Shown here: positions 51,724 through 60,655 of the stretch, piece after piece
Layout of the letters: every line of letters begins with the position of its first letter
How positions within the stretch are numbered: the stretch's first letter is position 1
Notes under the pieces: model-generated
Told to the model about the DNA's origin: nothing
Seen by the model: only the letters and a program-made list of their open reading frames with translations
Databases searched by the model: none
Source: an uncultured Dysgonomonas sp.
GTDB lineage: Bacteria > Bacteroidota > Bacteroidia > Bacteroidales > Dysgonomonadaceae
Reading direction: 5' to 3'
Length of the DNA stretch: 64,000 nt
Assembly (NCBI RefSeq): GCF_934668725.1
Contig: NZ_CAKUOF010000018.1
Location: 1 to 64,000, forward strand
Translations under genes and position numbers: made by a program

Positions 51724-51748
51724 AAAGTGGTAAAAAGGTGCGAAGCCT

Positions 51749-52918
51749 TTATTTTGTCAGATTTTTTTCGATAAGTTGACTTAAGGTTTGAACCGAAGTT
51801 GCCGACCGGTAACCGTCGGGAGCTGTATTCAATACATAATCGAGTAATCTGTCTACAGACGAAACCGCAACGTGCATGCGCGTGTCGCACGATGCATAAT
51901 AGAGATATACGGTGCCGTCATCATCGGCTATCCATCCGTTTGTAAACAGTACGTTCGAAACATCGCCCACACGTTCTTCCTCCCAAGGAGCCATTAAATG
52001 CCCTGCGGGTTCGGCTATCAACTTGTTTGGTTGATCTAGATCTGTAAGGTAAAGATATAAAACATATCTTAATCCTGCAGCACAAGCCCTTACACCGTGT
52101 GCTAAATGCAGCCATCCTTTCGAAGTTTTGATCGGGTGGGGACCTTCTCCGTTTTTGAGTTCTTTGATCGTGTGATAGTAACGATGGTTGATAATCGTTT
52201 CTTCTTTCACTTCGGCATTAGTAATGTCATCTACCAATGCCCAACCGATTCCGCCACCGCTTCCGGCATCAATAAAACCATCTTGGGGACGGGTATAAAG
52301 TGCATATTTTCCGTCTACAAATTCGGGATGTAATACTACATTTCGTTGTTGGCTCTTGGTTTTAAGATCGGGTAACCGTTCCCAGTTTTTTAAATCTTTT
52401 GTGCGGACAATACCGGCTGCTGCCACTGCCGACGAAAGATCGCCTGCCGCAGCATTCGGATCTTTTCTTTCAGAACAGAATACACCGTATATCCATCCGT
52501 CCTGATGAGCCGTAAGACGCATATCATACACATTTGTATCGGGGTTATCTGTTTCGGGAATAACAATGGGATAGTCCCAAAAGCGGAAATTGTCGATACC
52601 GTTGGGGCTTTCGGCAATGGCGAAGAATGATTTGCGATCGTTTCCCTCTACACGGACTGCCAAAAGATATTTATCCTGCCATTTAATAGCCCCTGCATTG
52701 AAAGTTCCGTTGATTCCGAAACGTTCCATAAAGAACGGATTGGTTTCGGGTGATAAGTCGTATCTCCAGAATACAGGTGCATGACCTGCCGTAATTACAG
52801 GGTACTTATATCTTTCGAAGATACCATTTCCCGGGAGCAAAGGTTCATTTGTACGGGTAACCAATGCTTCATATTCAGCTGTTACAGCCTTTAATCGTTT
52901 GTTGAATAGTGCGTTCAT
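51749..52918 (-). CDS. GH130 4-O-beta-D-mannosyl-D-glucose phosphorylase
   Basis: This 389-residue five-bladed propeller enzyme splits mannosyl-glucose with phosphate into mannose 1-phosphate and glucose. TRTNEPLLPGNGIFERYKYPV and NPDTNVYDMRLTAHQDGWIYG are GH130 hallmarks, and D132 corresponds to the general-acid Asp of the Bacteroides fragilis enzyme (by recall D131). No signal peptide: cytoplasmic. The ATG at 52918 is preferred to a TTG at 52924. With the symporter and epimerase it completes the intracellular mannobiose pathway. Confidence 0.95.
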   Translation of the reverse strand: MNALFNKRLKAVTAEYEALVTRTNEPLLPGNGIFERYKYPVITAGHAPVFWRYDLSPETNPFFMERFGINGTFNAGAIKWQDKYLLAVRVEGNDRKSFFAIAESPNGIDNFRFWDYPIVIPETDNPDTNVYDMRLTAHQDGWIYGVFCSERKDPNAAAGDLSSAVAAAGIVRTKDLKNWERLPDLKTKSQQRNVVLHPEFVDGKYALYTRPQDGFIDAGSGGGIGWALVDDITNAEVKEETIINHRYYHTIKELKNGEGPHPIKTSKGWLHLAHGVRACAAGLRYVLYLYLTDLDQPNKLIAEPAGHLMAPWEEERVGDVSNVLFTNGWIADDDGTVYLYYASCDTRMHVAVSSVDRLLDYVLNTAPDGYRSATSVQTLSQLIEKNLTK

Positions 52919-52969
52919 ATCCAAATATTTAATCTATTTATAGTTGAATTATAGTATAAGTCCGAAATA

Positions 52970-54250
52970 TTATAGTTTTTGAGTATAGCTTTTGATGACT
53001 TTGATGGTCGTATCTGTATCGAAAACAGAGTTTAAACCTTGTTCTTCTTGCGATGGATCACCTACATAATCGTCCCACGGTTCCCAGAATGTGTGAGCAG
53101 GTCTTCCGAATCCTCCCCATGTCCAGAAATTACATCCTGCAATCAGACCATTGTTTTCTTTCGAACTTATTATTTTCGAGAAGATATTGGAGTAATATGT
53201 ATCACGTGCAACTGTAGTATCGTCCAGTGTATATTTGTGATTATCGCGCGGATATCCAAACTCTTCAATAACCATAGGCTTGTTTAGCTTTTTGGCAATA
53301 GCCAGATGATTATCAATGTATTTATCAGTTTCGGTGATTGCTGTATCTACGGATGCTACTACTTGGGTGGGATCAATCCAGCTCCAGTTTTTAGGCCAGA
53401 TATGAATGGTCAGATAATCGACATTGGGGTCTGAATTGATTTGTTCGAAAAGATTCATATCTTCTTCACATCCCTTAGTACCCTCATTACCCAATGAGAT
53501 GAGGTGATTAGGATCAAGAGAGCGGATAAGAGCTGTAGTTTCTTTCAACCATTTTACGAATGCAGGTTTACCCTCATCGCTGAATGAGCGAGGCTCGTTA
53601 CCTACCTGCCACGACATAATTGCCGTATCGTCAATATATTTCTTTCCCGTATATCGGTTGGTTCTGGTAATAACGTGCTTTACATGATTCAGAAACAAGG
53701 TATGGCAACTGTCGCAATCGGCATATTGGGCAACATGCTTTACAAATACAGGCCAGTCCTGAACCCCTGCTTCGGGTACATCGCCACGTCCTGCCCAATT
53801 GAGATACTGTCCGTATCCGCCACTCCATTCCCAACTGTTGTTAAGATAAAGTACCGCATACATATCACGTTTACCCAGTTCCGCCATGAGGAAGTCTAAC
53901 CCGTCGAAAATAGTATCGTTATACACTCCCGGCTCTATTTGAAGAGTCGGCATAACTTTTACCTTTTGTCCGCTATGTCCGTCGGCACCTACAAGAACCC
54001 GAAGATTATTGATGCCGTTTTCTTTCATAAAATCAAGCTCTTTAAGTAAACGTTCACGGTTACCGCCTTGCCCTTCGGAACCCAATATAGCCCCGAACCA
54101 AAAGTTAGTGCCGATAAAGTAGTAAGGCTTGTCGTTTATCGTAAGCTTGCCTTCCTTCTGCTTTACGAAAGAAGGAGCAGTTACCGCTTTCTTCTCGGTG
54201 CAGGAGAATAGGCTTAAAGCTAAAGCTGCAAGTAGAATCAGTTTTTTCAT
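52970..54250 (-). CDS. GH5 subfamily-7-like beta-mannanase lipoprotein
   Basis: This 426-residue lipoprotein (lipobox LFSC, C17) has the GH5 mannanase fold: YYFIGTNFWFGAILGS, NNLRVLVG, acid/base E219 in WQVGNEPRSF and nucleophile E329/E330 in VIEEFGYPRD. These motifs fit subfamily 7, the endo-beta-1,4-mannosidases. It is likely on the outer-membrane surface or periplasmic face. It overlaps the acetyl esterase gene by 4 bases (ATGA), so deacetylation and backbone cutting are expressed together. Confidence 0.92.
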   Translation of the reverse strand: MKKLILLAALALSLFSCTEKKAVTAPSFVKQKEGKLTINDKPYYFIGTNFWFGAILGSEGQGGNRERLLKELDFMKENGINNLRVLVGADGHSGQKVKVMPTLQIEPGVYNDTIFDGLDFLMAELGKRDMYAVLYLNNSWEWSGGYGQYLNWAGRGDVPEAGVQDWPVFVKHVAQYADCDSCHTLFLNHVKHVITRTNRYTGKKYIDDTAIMSWQVGNEPRSFSDEGKPAFVKWLKETTALIRSLDPNHLISLGNEGTKGCEEDMNLFEQINSDPNVDYLTIHIWPKNWSWIDPTQVVASVDTAITETDKYIDNHLAIAKKLNKPMVIEEFGYPRDNHKYTLDDTTVARDTYYSNIFSKIISSKENNGLIAGCNFWTWGGFGRPAHTFWEPWDDYVGDPSQEEQGLNSVFDTDTTIKVIKSYTQKL

Positions 54251-56022
54251 TGATCTTTAAAGTTTAGTGTTTCTTTTATATAAGCCATGGCTGCATCATT
54301 GTATTCCTTACCCACACTGTGTGCATGATGCGGAAAAGCCATCCAGTGTTTTTTTGATTTTACCTGATTGTAGGCTGCAAAATTGATATGCGGAGGACAT
54401 ACATTATCCTGTACTCCAATGCCCATAATAAGAGGGCATTCTATCCATTGAGCCAGATTCTTGATGTCGAAATAAGATAGCAGATTATATACATCTTCCC
54501 ATTTTGCTTCGGGATGATCTTTCATATACTCGTCAAAATCGCTTTTAGGCCAAGGGGCAATTTTAAAATAGTCGGGATAGTCCGATAAGAACGGAATATT
54601 AGGAGCCGCCACTTTTACACGTTTATCGAGTGATGCAGCTACAAAAGACAATGCTCCACCCTGACTTCCTCCACGTACGGCTATCTTATCCGAATCAATT
54701 TCGGGACGGGACGAAACAAAGTCCAATGCCCGTACCACATCCATAAATGCACCTCTGTAATAGTAGTTGTCTTTGTTATCAAGACCATAGGTAATCCATT
54801 TTCCAAAACGGTTGGTTGGCTGGTTCAATGCCTGTCCTCTCATCGAAAGAACGAAGTATGCAAAACCATCCCACCATTGGTTCGCCGGATAAGGCGACGA
54901 TCCGTAGCCCATATATTCAACAATAACAGGGTGTTTGCCTTCCTGTTGAGGTTTGGCATAATATCCTCTGATGAGTTCGTTTCCGAAAGAATACATTTCA
55001 ACGAGATACATATCGTATCCGTGTTGAGAATATTCGGGCTTTAAAGTCAGCTTATAATTAGGGGCTACTTTTGCCAGTTCTTTAAGATTGTTATCCCAAA
55101 ATTCTTTAAAGTCGACCTTTGCATCGATGGGCGATTGTATTTTCTCAGGCTCGTAACCTACATTGAATTTCTTTTCTGTAACAATTTCGTTGTTGCGTTT
55201 CAATTGCACAGTATATCTGTAAAATCCGGGTTGAGGGTTTGCCAGCTCAAAAGATTTGGAATAGGTTTTCAACCCTTCAATGGAGATGTTCAAAGAATCT
55301 GACTTGACAGGCTGATAATCGTCAGTAGTCAATGTGACAATTAATTTTCCGTCAATATCCCAATTGTTTTTGTTCTCGATATTTGTGGTTATTTGTATCG
55401 GATTTTCGCCTAAAAATATATAGTCGGAATCGGCAACGGCTACATCGAGTAAAATCTTATCATTGGTTTCGGCAGTTGATACAGATAGTTTTGCTCCTTC
55501 CAGAAAACCGCCTACATTCCAGCCATCGTGAAATTTGATAACAATAAGATTATCTCCTCCGTAATTTACTTTGTCGGAAGTTATCAGGTAGTTTCTTTCG
55601 TTATCAAAGTAACCCATGTAGTTTTGAGGAAACTCTCCTGTTTTACCTACCGGTTGACCATTGAAATATACCTCGTCGCATGCAGCCAATCTACCCAGAT
55701 GAAGTACTAATCCTCCTTTGTTTTTTATCCCTTCCTGTAAGCTATCCGATAACTGTATGGTCTTCCGATACCATCCAAAACCATTGTCTAATGATATGTT
55801 CTGATCTTTTAGTAGTTTCTGTGATGTGACTTCCTGCCAGTTCTTATCATCAAACTTAGTATCGAACCAAGCACTGTCGGTTCCTTCACCTGCGTGAAAA
55901 CGCCACGAGTCAGTATAGCTCTCTGTTATTTTGGGGCTGGTATCTTCTGCTATTTTGGTTTTGCAGGATAGTATTAATCCTGCTGTTACGATCAGAAGAA
56001 AATAGTTGGTAATTCTTTTCAT
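54247..56022 (-). CDS. Acetyl esterase lipoprotein with N-terminal galactose-binding-like domain
   Basis: This 591-residue lipoprotein (lipobox LILSC, C20) has an N-terminal jelly-roll domain (about 35-180, AWFDTKFDDKNW, GFGWYRKTIQL) and a C-terminal AXE1-type alpha/beta-hydrolase. The nucleophile is S453 in GGSQGG, with a late Asp in GVQDNVCPP and His in FPHHAHS. It should remove acetyl groups from acetylated glucomannan so that mannanases can act. The stop overlaps the GH5 start by 4 bases. The exact ester position it attacks is unknown. Confidence 0.9.
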   Translation of the reverse strand: MKRITNYFLLIVTAGLILSCKTKIAEDTSPKITESYTDSWRFHAGEGTDSAWFDTKFDDKNWQEVTSQKLLKDQNISLDNGFGWYRKTIQLSDSLQEGIKNKGGLVLHLGRLAACDEVYFNGQPVGKTGEFPQNYMGYFDNERNYLITSDKVNYGGDNLIVIKFHDGWNVGGFLEGAKLSVSTAETNDKILLDVAVADSDYIFLGENPIQITTNIENKNNWDIDGKLIVTLTTDDYQPVKSDSLNISIEGLKTYSKSFELANPQPGFYRYTVQLKRNNEIVTEKKFNVGYEPEKIQSPIDAKVDFKEFWDNNLKELAKVAPNYKLTLKPEYSQHGYDMYLVEMYSFGNELIRGYYAKPQQEGKHPVIVEYMGYGSSPYPANQWWDGFAYFVLSMRGQALNQPTNRFGKWITYGLDNKDNYYYRGAFMDVVRALDFVSSRPEIDSDKIAVRGGSQGGALSFVAASLDKRVKVAAPNIPFLSDYPDYFKIAPWPKSDFDEYMKDHPEAKWEDVYNLLSYFDIKNLAQWIECPLIMGIGVQDNVCPPHINFAAYNQVKSKKHWMAFPHHAHSVGKEYNDAAMAYIKETLNFKDQ

Positions 56023-56023
56023 A

Positions 56024-57019
56024 TTATTTGTTTTCTTTCTGCAATGTGTTTCGTATAATTTTACCCCATTCTTTCAGATCGTTTTCAGTCCATCCATAAG
56101 CGGGCGATTTTTTTGATTTTATCATAGAGCATGTTTCGTTTTTATCTGCAATTGACCATGCTGCCCAGCTGATTCGGTGACGGCTCATCCATTCCTTCCA
56201 TGTATTCCATTCCTCAAGATTGATAGCGCCGTCACCATCGGCATTCATTCCGGCACATTCCGAAACGAAAATGGGTAAGTCCTTCGCAAGAGCATAATCG
56301 GCTCTGTCTCTTAACTCTTGTTTATGAGTGCCTGCATAAAAGTGAAGAGTATACATAATGTTTGTATATCCGGTAATCGGGTTATCTGCTGCCAGATGTA
56401 TATCCTGATCCCAATGAGGTGTTCCGACCAATATTACGTTGTCTTTATCTATTGACCGGATTGTTTTGATTATCTCTTCAGAATATGCTTTGACTTCCTT
56501 CCATGAGTCATCGATAGGTTCATTATAAATTTCGTAGATGATATTCGGGTAATCTTTGTATTTTTCGGCAGCCAGAGTGAAAAATGCTTTAGCTTCTTCT
56601 AAACGAATATGATGACTGTGCCAATCGATAATTACATACATATTGTTCTCGATAGCTGCATCTACTACACTGGTTAAACATGCAATCGAAAAGTCGGGAT
56701 TATCTATATATCCTTTCTTGGGGTCTACGCCTATTGCTGCTCTGATAAGGTTACAGTTCCAGTCTCTTTTCAGCCACGAAACCGTACTTTTATTATAAAA
56801 CCGTGGCCACCAATTGTGCCATCCAAGACTGACTCCCCGAAGAACAATAGGTTCTCCCGCCTGATTAACCAAAGATGTTCCCTGTACCGACAGCTTGCCG
56901 TTTACAGCCACAAAATCGCTCTTATCTTCCTCTATAGGGTTATTTGAAAAGCAACCGACGGGAAATACCGATAGTAATGTAAGTATCAACCCTAGAAGGT
57001 ATATGGATATATTTTTCAT
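56024..57019 (-). CDS. GH5 endoglucanase-type enzyme, lipoprotein
   Basis: This 331-residue protein has a lipobox-like PVGC (C23) and a GH5 TIM barrel of the cellulase-like subfamily: LRGVSLGWHNWW, VIIDWHSHH, acid/base E168 in YEIYNEPID, and nucleophile E255 in IFVSECAGM. This layout matches subfamily 2 (endo-beta-1,4-glucanase), so it may cut beta-glucosyl links in glucomannan. It is followed directly by the esterase gene (1 base apart). A long intercistronic hairpin (57035-57070) lies just upstream. Confidence 0.9.
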   Translation of the reverse strand: MKNISIYLLGLILTLLSVFPVGCFSNNPIEEDKSDFVAVNGKLSVQGTSLVNQAGEPIVLRGVSLGWHNWWPRFYNKSTVSWLKRDWNCNLIRAAIGVDPKKGYIDNPDFSIACLTSVVDAAIENNMYVIIDWHSHHIRLEEAKAFFTLAAEKYKDYPNIIYEIYNEPIDDSWKEVKAYSEEIIKTIRSIDKDNVILVGTPHWDQDIHLAADNPITGYTNIMYTLHFYAGTHKQELRDRADYALAKDLPIFVSECAGMNADGDGAINLEEWNTWKEWMSRHRISWAAWSIADKNETCSMIKSKKSPAYGWTENDLKEWGKIIRNTLQKENK

Positions 57020-57034
57020 ACACGGAGAATTTGT

Positions 57035-57070
57035 TTTAGTAGTCCGCTAAAACTTCAGCGGACTACTAAA
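57035..57070 (-). promoter_or_regulatory. Intercistronic hairpin between GH26 (3) and GH5
   Basis: TTTAGTAGTCCGCT pairs perfectly with AGCGGACTACTAAA around 8 bases. On the minus strand ACAAATT follows, not a T run, so it is more likely an mRNA stability or processing element than a terminator. Confidence 0.65.
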
Positions 57071-57084
57071 TTATACATGAATCC

Positions 57085-58455
57085 TTATTTTAGTGAAGGC
57101 ATCTGATCTCTTGTTATCACCTTATCAGATGCAAAAGCATCAGTCCAAAATGCTTTAGTTGCATGAGAGTGTTCCGATTCGTCAGTTGCATTATAATCGT
57201 ACCAAGGCATATACCACGACCATTTGGCGTTAGCACTCCATTGTTGGGATATATTCGCAACGTTTCCACATTCGCTGAGAGTAACCATTTTGCCCGGATA
57301 TGTTTTTCGGATGCTGAGGTATTCTTTATAAATGGTAGCGGCATCTTTTTTATTGTAGATATCCCGTCCGATAATATCTACATAAGCATCTCCCGGATAC
57401 CAGCTATTGTCATTGGTTTCGGTAGTCCATACCCAGATAAGGTTGTTGATTCCTTTGGCTTTGAATGTATCGAACATCAATATCCAAAGTGCTTTATACG
57501 AATTGGCATCTTTAGCTCCCCACCAGAACCAACCTCCTGCTGCTTCGTGCAATGGTCGCCATATTACAGGTATGCCTTTTGCTTGCAGAGCCAATAGGTG
57601 AGTAGCCACTTTGTCAAGATCGGCTTTTATGATTTTATTTTCATCAGTTCCATCCTGAACAGCTTTTGTAATGTCAAAAGAGGTTTCACCTTCGCCATTG
57701 TTTTTTCCTGTGTAATAGAAACCGAAGTTTGAAGTGCCCTCAATAGGTACATTCCAATGCCACATAATTGAAATCAACCCTTTGTTGTTCCACCAGTTTT
57801 CGGCTACTGTAGTATTGCTGTAATCGATCCAACTGGCTGGCGAAGCGTATAAATGTACAAAGTCGAAAGTATTGATAGCCGGATATTTCCCTGTCCACCT
57901 GTAAACCCTGTCTGCTTCATCGGTATTCCAGTTCACTCTGGCCATAGACCCCGATATAATTTTGTTTCTGTAGTTTTCCAACAGGAAATTAAATACGTTA
58001 TTAGCTTGAGCGGAAGCATTGGGCGTAACCAGAGTTTTGGTTAAAGCAGGGGCTTCACCCGTATTGAATGACACAGTGATATCTTCTTGATTAAGCAGCC
58101 CCGGAACTCCTTTTATAGCCCCTTTAGCTATGGTTAATGTATACTGAGTTTTTTCGTCTATCCCGTCTAACGTAAAGATTAGTGTGTCGCCCGAAATGGA
58201 TGAACCTGAAATGATGGCATTATTTACGCTTACCATACCCAAGTTTACTACGGTCACTTCCCTGTCGAAAATCAACCTGATAGAGTTATCCGTAAATGAT
58301 ACTGTTCCACCTGTTGCCGGGATTGAAGACAATAAAACCGGAGGCTCTTTATACCTCTGTGTGCCTGTTACTTCGTCATCGTCTTTGCAGGAGAAGGACA
58401 GAAGTGCAAAAGAGATAATAAGGAATAATTTTGTTGAAAAAAGATTCTTTTTCAT
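57085..58455 (-). CDS. GH26 beta-mannanase lipoprotein with N-terminal Ig-like domain (3)
   Basis: This 456-residue lipoprotein (lipobox LSFSC, C23) has an SbsA/Big_5-type Ig-like domain (about 38-134, LIFDREVTVV, YTLTIAKGAIKGVPG) and a GH26 domain with acid/base E304 in WRPLHEAAGGWFWWG and nucleophile E395 in TLSECGN. The Ig domain probably acts as spacer, placing the enzyme away from the surface. Position right after the surface-binding proteins fits the outer-membrane endo-mannanase of the locus. Confidence 0.94.
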   Translation of the reverse strand: MKKNLFSTKLFLIISFALLSFSCKDDDEVTGTQRYKEPPVLLSSIPATGGTVSFTDNSIRLIFDREVTVVNLGMVSVNNAIISGSSISGDTLIFTLDGIDEKTQYTLTIAKGAIKGVPGLLNQEDITVSFNTGEAPALTKTLVTPNASAQANNVFNFLLENYRNKIISGSMARVNWNTDEADRVYRWTGKYPAINTFDFVHLYASPASWIDYSNTTVAENWWNNKGLISIMWHWNVPIEGTSNFGFYYTGKNNGEGETSFDITKAVQDGTDENKIIKADLDKVATHLLALQAKGIPVIWRPLHEAAGGWFWWGAKDANSYKALWILMFDTFKAKGINNLIWVWTTETNDNSWYPGDAYVDIIGRDIYNKKDAATIYKEYLSIRKTYPGKMVTLSECGNVANISQQWSANAKWSWYMPWYDYNATDESEHSHATKAFWTDAFASDKVITRDQMPSLK

Positions 58456-58473
58456 AGATATTGTATTTTGTTA

Positions 58474-58509
58474 TCAGTTAAGCCTTTCTTATCGGAAAGA
58501 CTTAACTGA
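58474..58509 (-). promoter_or_regulatory. Intercistronic hairpin between SGBP-A and GH26 (3)
   Basis: TCAGTTAAGYCTTTC and its complement form a 15-bp stem with one G-U pair. No T run follows on the minus strand. It separates binding-protein genes from enzyme genes. Confidence 0.6.
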
Positions 58510-58522
58510 GTTTATTTTTTAC

Positions 58523-60643
58523 TTATTTCTTTTGATATCTGAAATTATCAAGGCTTACGTTTGACCAATCGAAAGACGAAGAATTGATATACATACCTGT
58601 ATCGGTTTTACCTCCCGCAGGTGCTGAACTGATACCCAAAGTGGAGAACGACCATGTTACGGTAATCCATCCTCCGCCTGTAGAAGCAGTCACGCCGTCA
58701 GAAGCCATGGGGAAGAAACCAGAATCACACCACCCCCATACTCCGTTTATAGCCATTTGTATTGCGTAATTTCCGGGTACAAAGTCTTTGGTAATTTTCA
58801 TATCTGCTTTTACTACATAGTCTGTAATATTGGGGCAGGCAGGGAGCACAAGATTGTTATTTGCCCATAACCAAGTGCCGGATAATGCCCCTGTAGATGT
58901 TCCTTTGTAGTATGTGTTTCCATTTTCTTTAAGAAATTGTCCAACACCACCCCAAAGTCCCCAAGTCCAGCTTACATCTTCAAAATCGGCCCATACCAAT
59001 GATGGATCAACAATGGGTTCTTGCCCTGTAATATTAATAGTAGTGGCGGATTTGAATTCTTTACCCTCGTAATTTACCATCTTAACGGTTTGTGAGCCCA
59101 TAGTTACTTTTTCGGGTACTATCAGTGTGATTGAAGTTGCACTGCGTGTAATATAGGAGGTAACTTTGGTACTGCCGAAGTAAATAGACTCTACTGTATT
59201 AAGATTAGTTCCTTTCAAAGTAATTTCTTCGCCCGGTCTGGCTTTTTCGGGCATAGAACTGATAACAGGATTGGTCGAAGGTGTTACATTCAATGATATG
59301 GTCGACGTAACGGTTGCCTCATTTACCAAATGAAGGGTAATAGTTCCGCTTGCAGCAGTAGTGGGTACAGCTACGGTAAACGAAGTAGCACTTGTTGGTG
59401 TAACAGTTGCAGAAGCACCTCCACCAAATGATATAGAGCGAACCAAATCGAGGTTAGTACCTTTTATGGTAATATTCTCACCTGCTATAAGATTTGTAGG
59501 CGTGATACCTGTAATTGCCGATTTAACGGTGGTATAAGCCTTTTCTACTGTTTTGGTCGATGCTGTATGGAAGATTAAGTTACCATCAGCGGCTGCCAGA
59601 GGAACATCGACTGTTATTTCTGTCTCGCTTTTCGTTTTAAGAGCAACAGCATCTTCAACATTCGGGAATGTTATGTTTGTAACTAAATCGAGATTAGTAC
59701 CCTGTATGGTCATAGTTGTACCTCCTTTAACGGGAGAAGGAGATAGTTTTGAAACAGTGGGCAGAGTCATGGTTATTGTACCCGCTTCTACTTCTAATCC
59801 CGAATAAGAGACAAGGGTAACTTTACCATCCTGAGCATCCAGAGGAACGGTTACTTTTAATTCGGTCACTTCAGCGTATGGGTTTTCTCTTGCAGGAATT
59901 GCAACTTCGAGATTGCTTGCGAATTTAACTTTCTCTATCAACTGAAGGTGTTCTCCTTTGATTGTAAGCTCCTTACCGGCTTTAACTGTAGCAGGAGATA
60001 TAGAAGTTACTTTAGCCGCAGCTACGGTAAGATCTTTATCCGTGTAGACAAGTATTGGCATTTCAGCTCCGTTCGAAAGAGCTATTTTTCCGCTTTGTGC
60101 TCCCAGTGGAACAATTACACTGAGCGTATCGCGTCCATATTTGCCGTCTTCCGTGCGGTTCAGAGAAACAACGGTGTTGTCGGTAAATACTACTTCCCTG
60201 ATGAGGTTCATGTAATCACCCGTAAATGTAATTCTGTCACCGGCAATAACCGATGTTACATCTTCGGTTCCTGTTTTATGAAACTTAGTGATAACGATAG
60301 GTTCACTAAAAGTAAGTTTTGTTTTAGTGGTAATATCACCGTCCGAAGACTTTAGTACAACAAAACCTGTAACTGCATTCTGAGGAACGGTTATTTTAAT
60401 TTCATCATTCGAAATTCTCGTTATTTCGGTAATCGAAATATTATCGGGAAGTACTACTTCTGTTACCTTATTGAGGTTTTTACCCAGAAATCGAAGTTCT
60501 CCACCTCGTAAAGCCGGGCTGGGTCCAAAAGCTTCAAGGTATGGCGAGCTGCCATCATCATCTTTGCTACAAGCCGAAAAGCCGTAACCCATAGTTATAA
60601 GCACAAGTACAAATGTGCAGTATATTAATATATTCTTTTTCAT
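58523..60643 (-). CDS. Surface glycan-binding protein with about six IPT/TIG modules
   Basis: This 706-residue lipoprotein (C25 in GFSAC) has six tandem Ig-like TIG modules of about 80-90 residues (repeating pattern P.....G..L.IKG.NL..V..V.F). A C-terminal Trp-rich domain follows (from about 550: WADFEDVSWTWGLWGGVG, WLWANNN, GVWGWCDSGFF) and probably binds mannan. Position after SusD is that of a SusE/F-type SGBP. The number of TIG modules is high and should give a long stalk. Start at the ATG at 60643; a TTG at 60652 adds three residues. The binding specificity is inferred from the locus. Confidence 0.85.
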   Translation of the reverse strand: MKKNILIYCTFVLVLITMGYGFSACSKDDDGSSPYLEAFGPSPALRGGELRFLGKNLNKVTEVVLPDNISITEITRISNDEIKITVPQNAVTGFVVLKSSDGDITTKTKLTFSEPIVITKFHKTGTEDVTSVIAGDRITFTGDYMNLIREVVFTDNTVVSLNRTEDGKYGRDTLSVIVPLGAQSGKIALSNGAEMPILVYTDKDLTVAAAKVTSISPATVKAGKELTIKGEHLQLIEKVKFASNLEVAIPARENPYAEVTELKVTVPLDAQDGKVTLVSYSGLEVEAGTITMTLPTVSKLSPSPVKGGTTMTIQGTNLDLVTNITFPNVEDAVALKTKSETEITVDVPLAAADGNLIFHTASTKTVEKAYTTVKSAITGITPTNLIAGENITIKGTNLDLVRSISFGGGASATVTPTSATSFTVAVPTTAASGTITLHLVNEATVTSTISLNVTPSTNPVISSMPEKARPGEEITLKGTNLNTVESIYFGSTKVTSYITRSATSITLIVPEKVTMGSQTVKMVNYEGKEFKSATTINITGQEPIVDPSLVWADFEDVSWTWGLWGGVGQFLKENGNTYYKGTSTGALSGTWLWANNNLVLPACPNITDYVVKADMKITKDFVPGNYAIQMAINGVWGWCDSGFFPMASDGVTASTGGGWITVTWSFSTLGISSAPAGGKTDTGMYINSSSFDWSNVSLDNFRYQKK

Positions 60644-60655
60644 TGTATCCAATCC

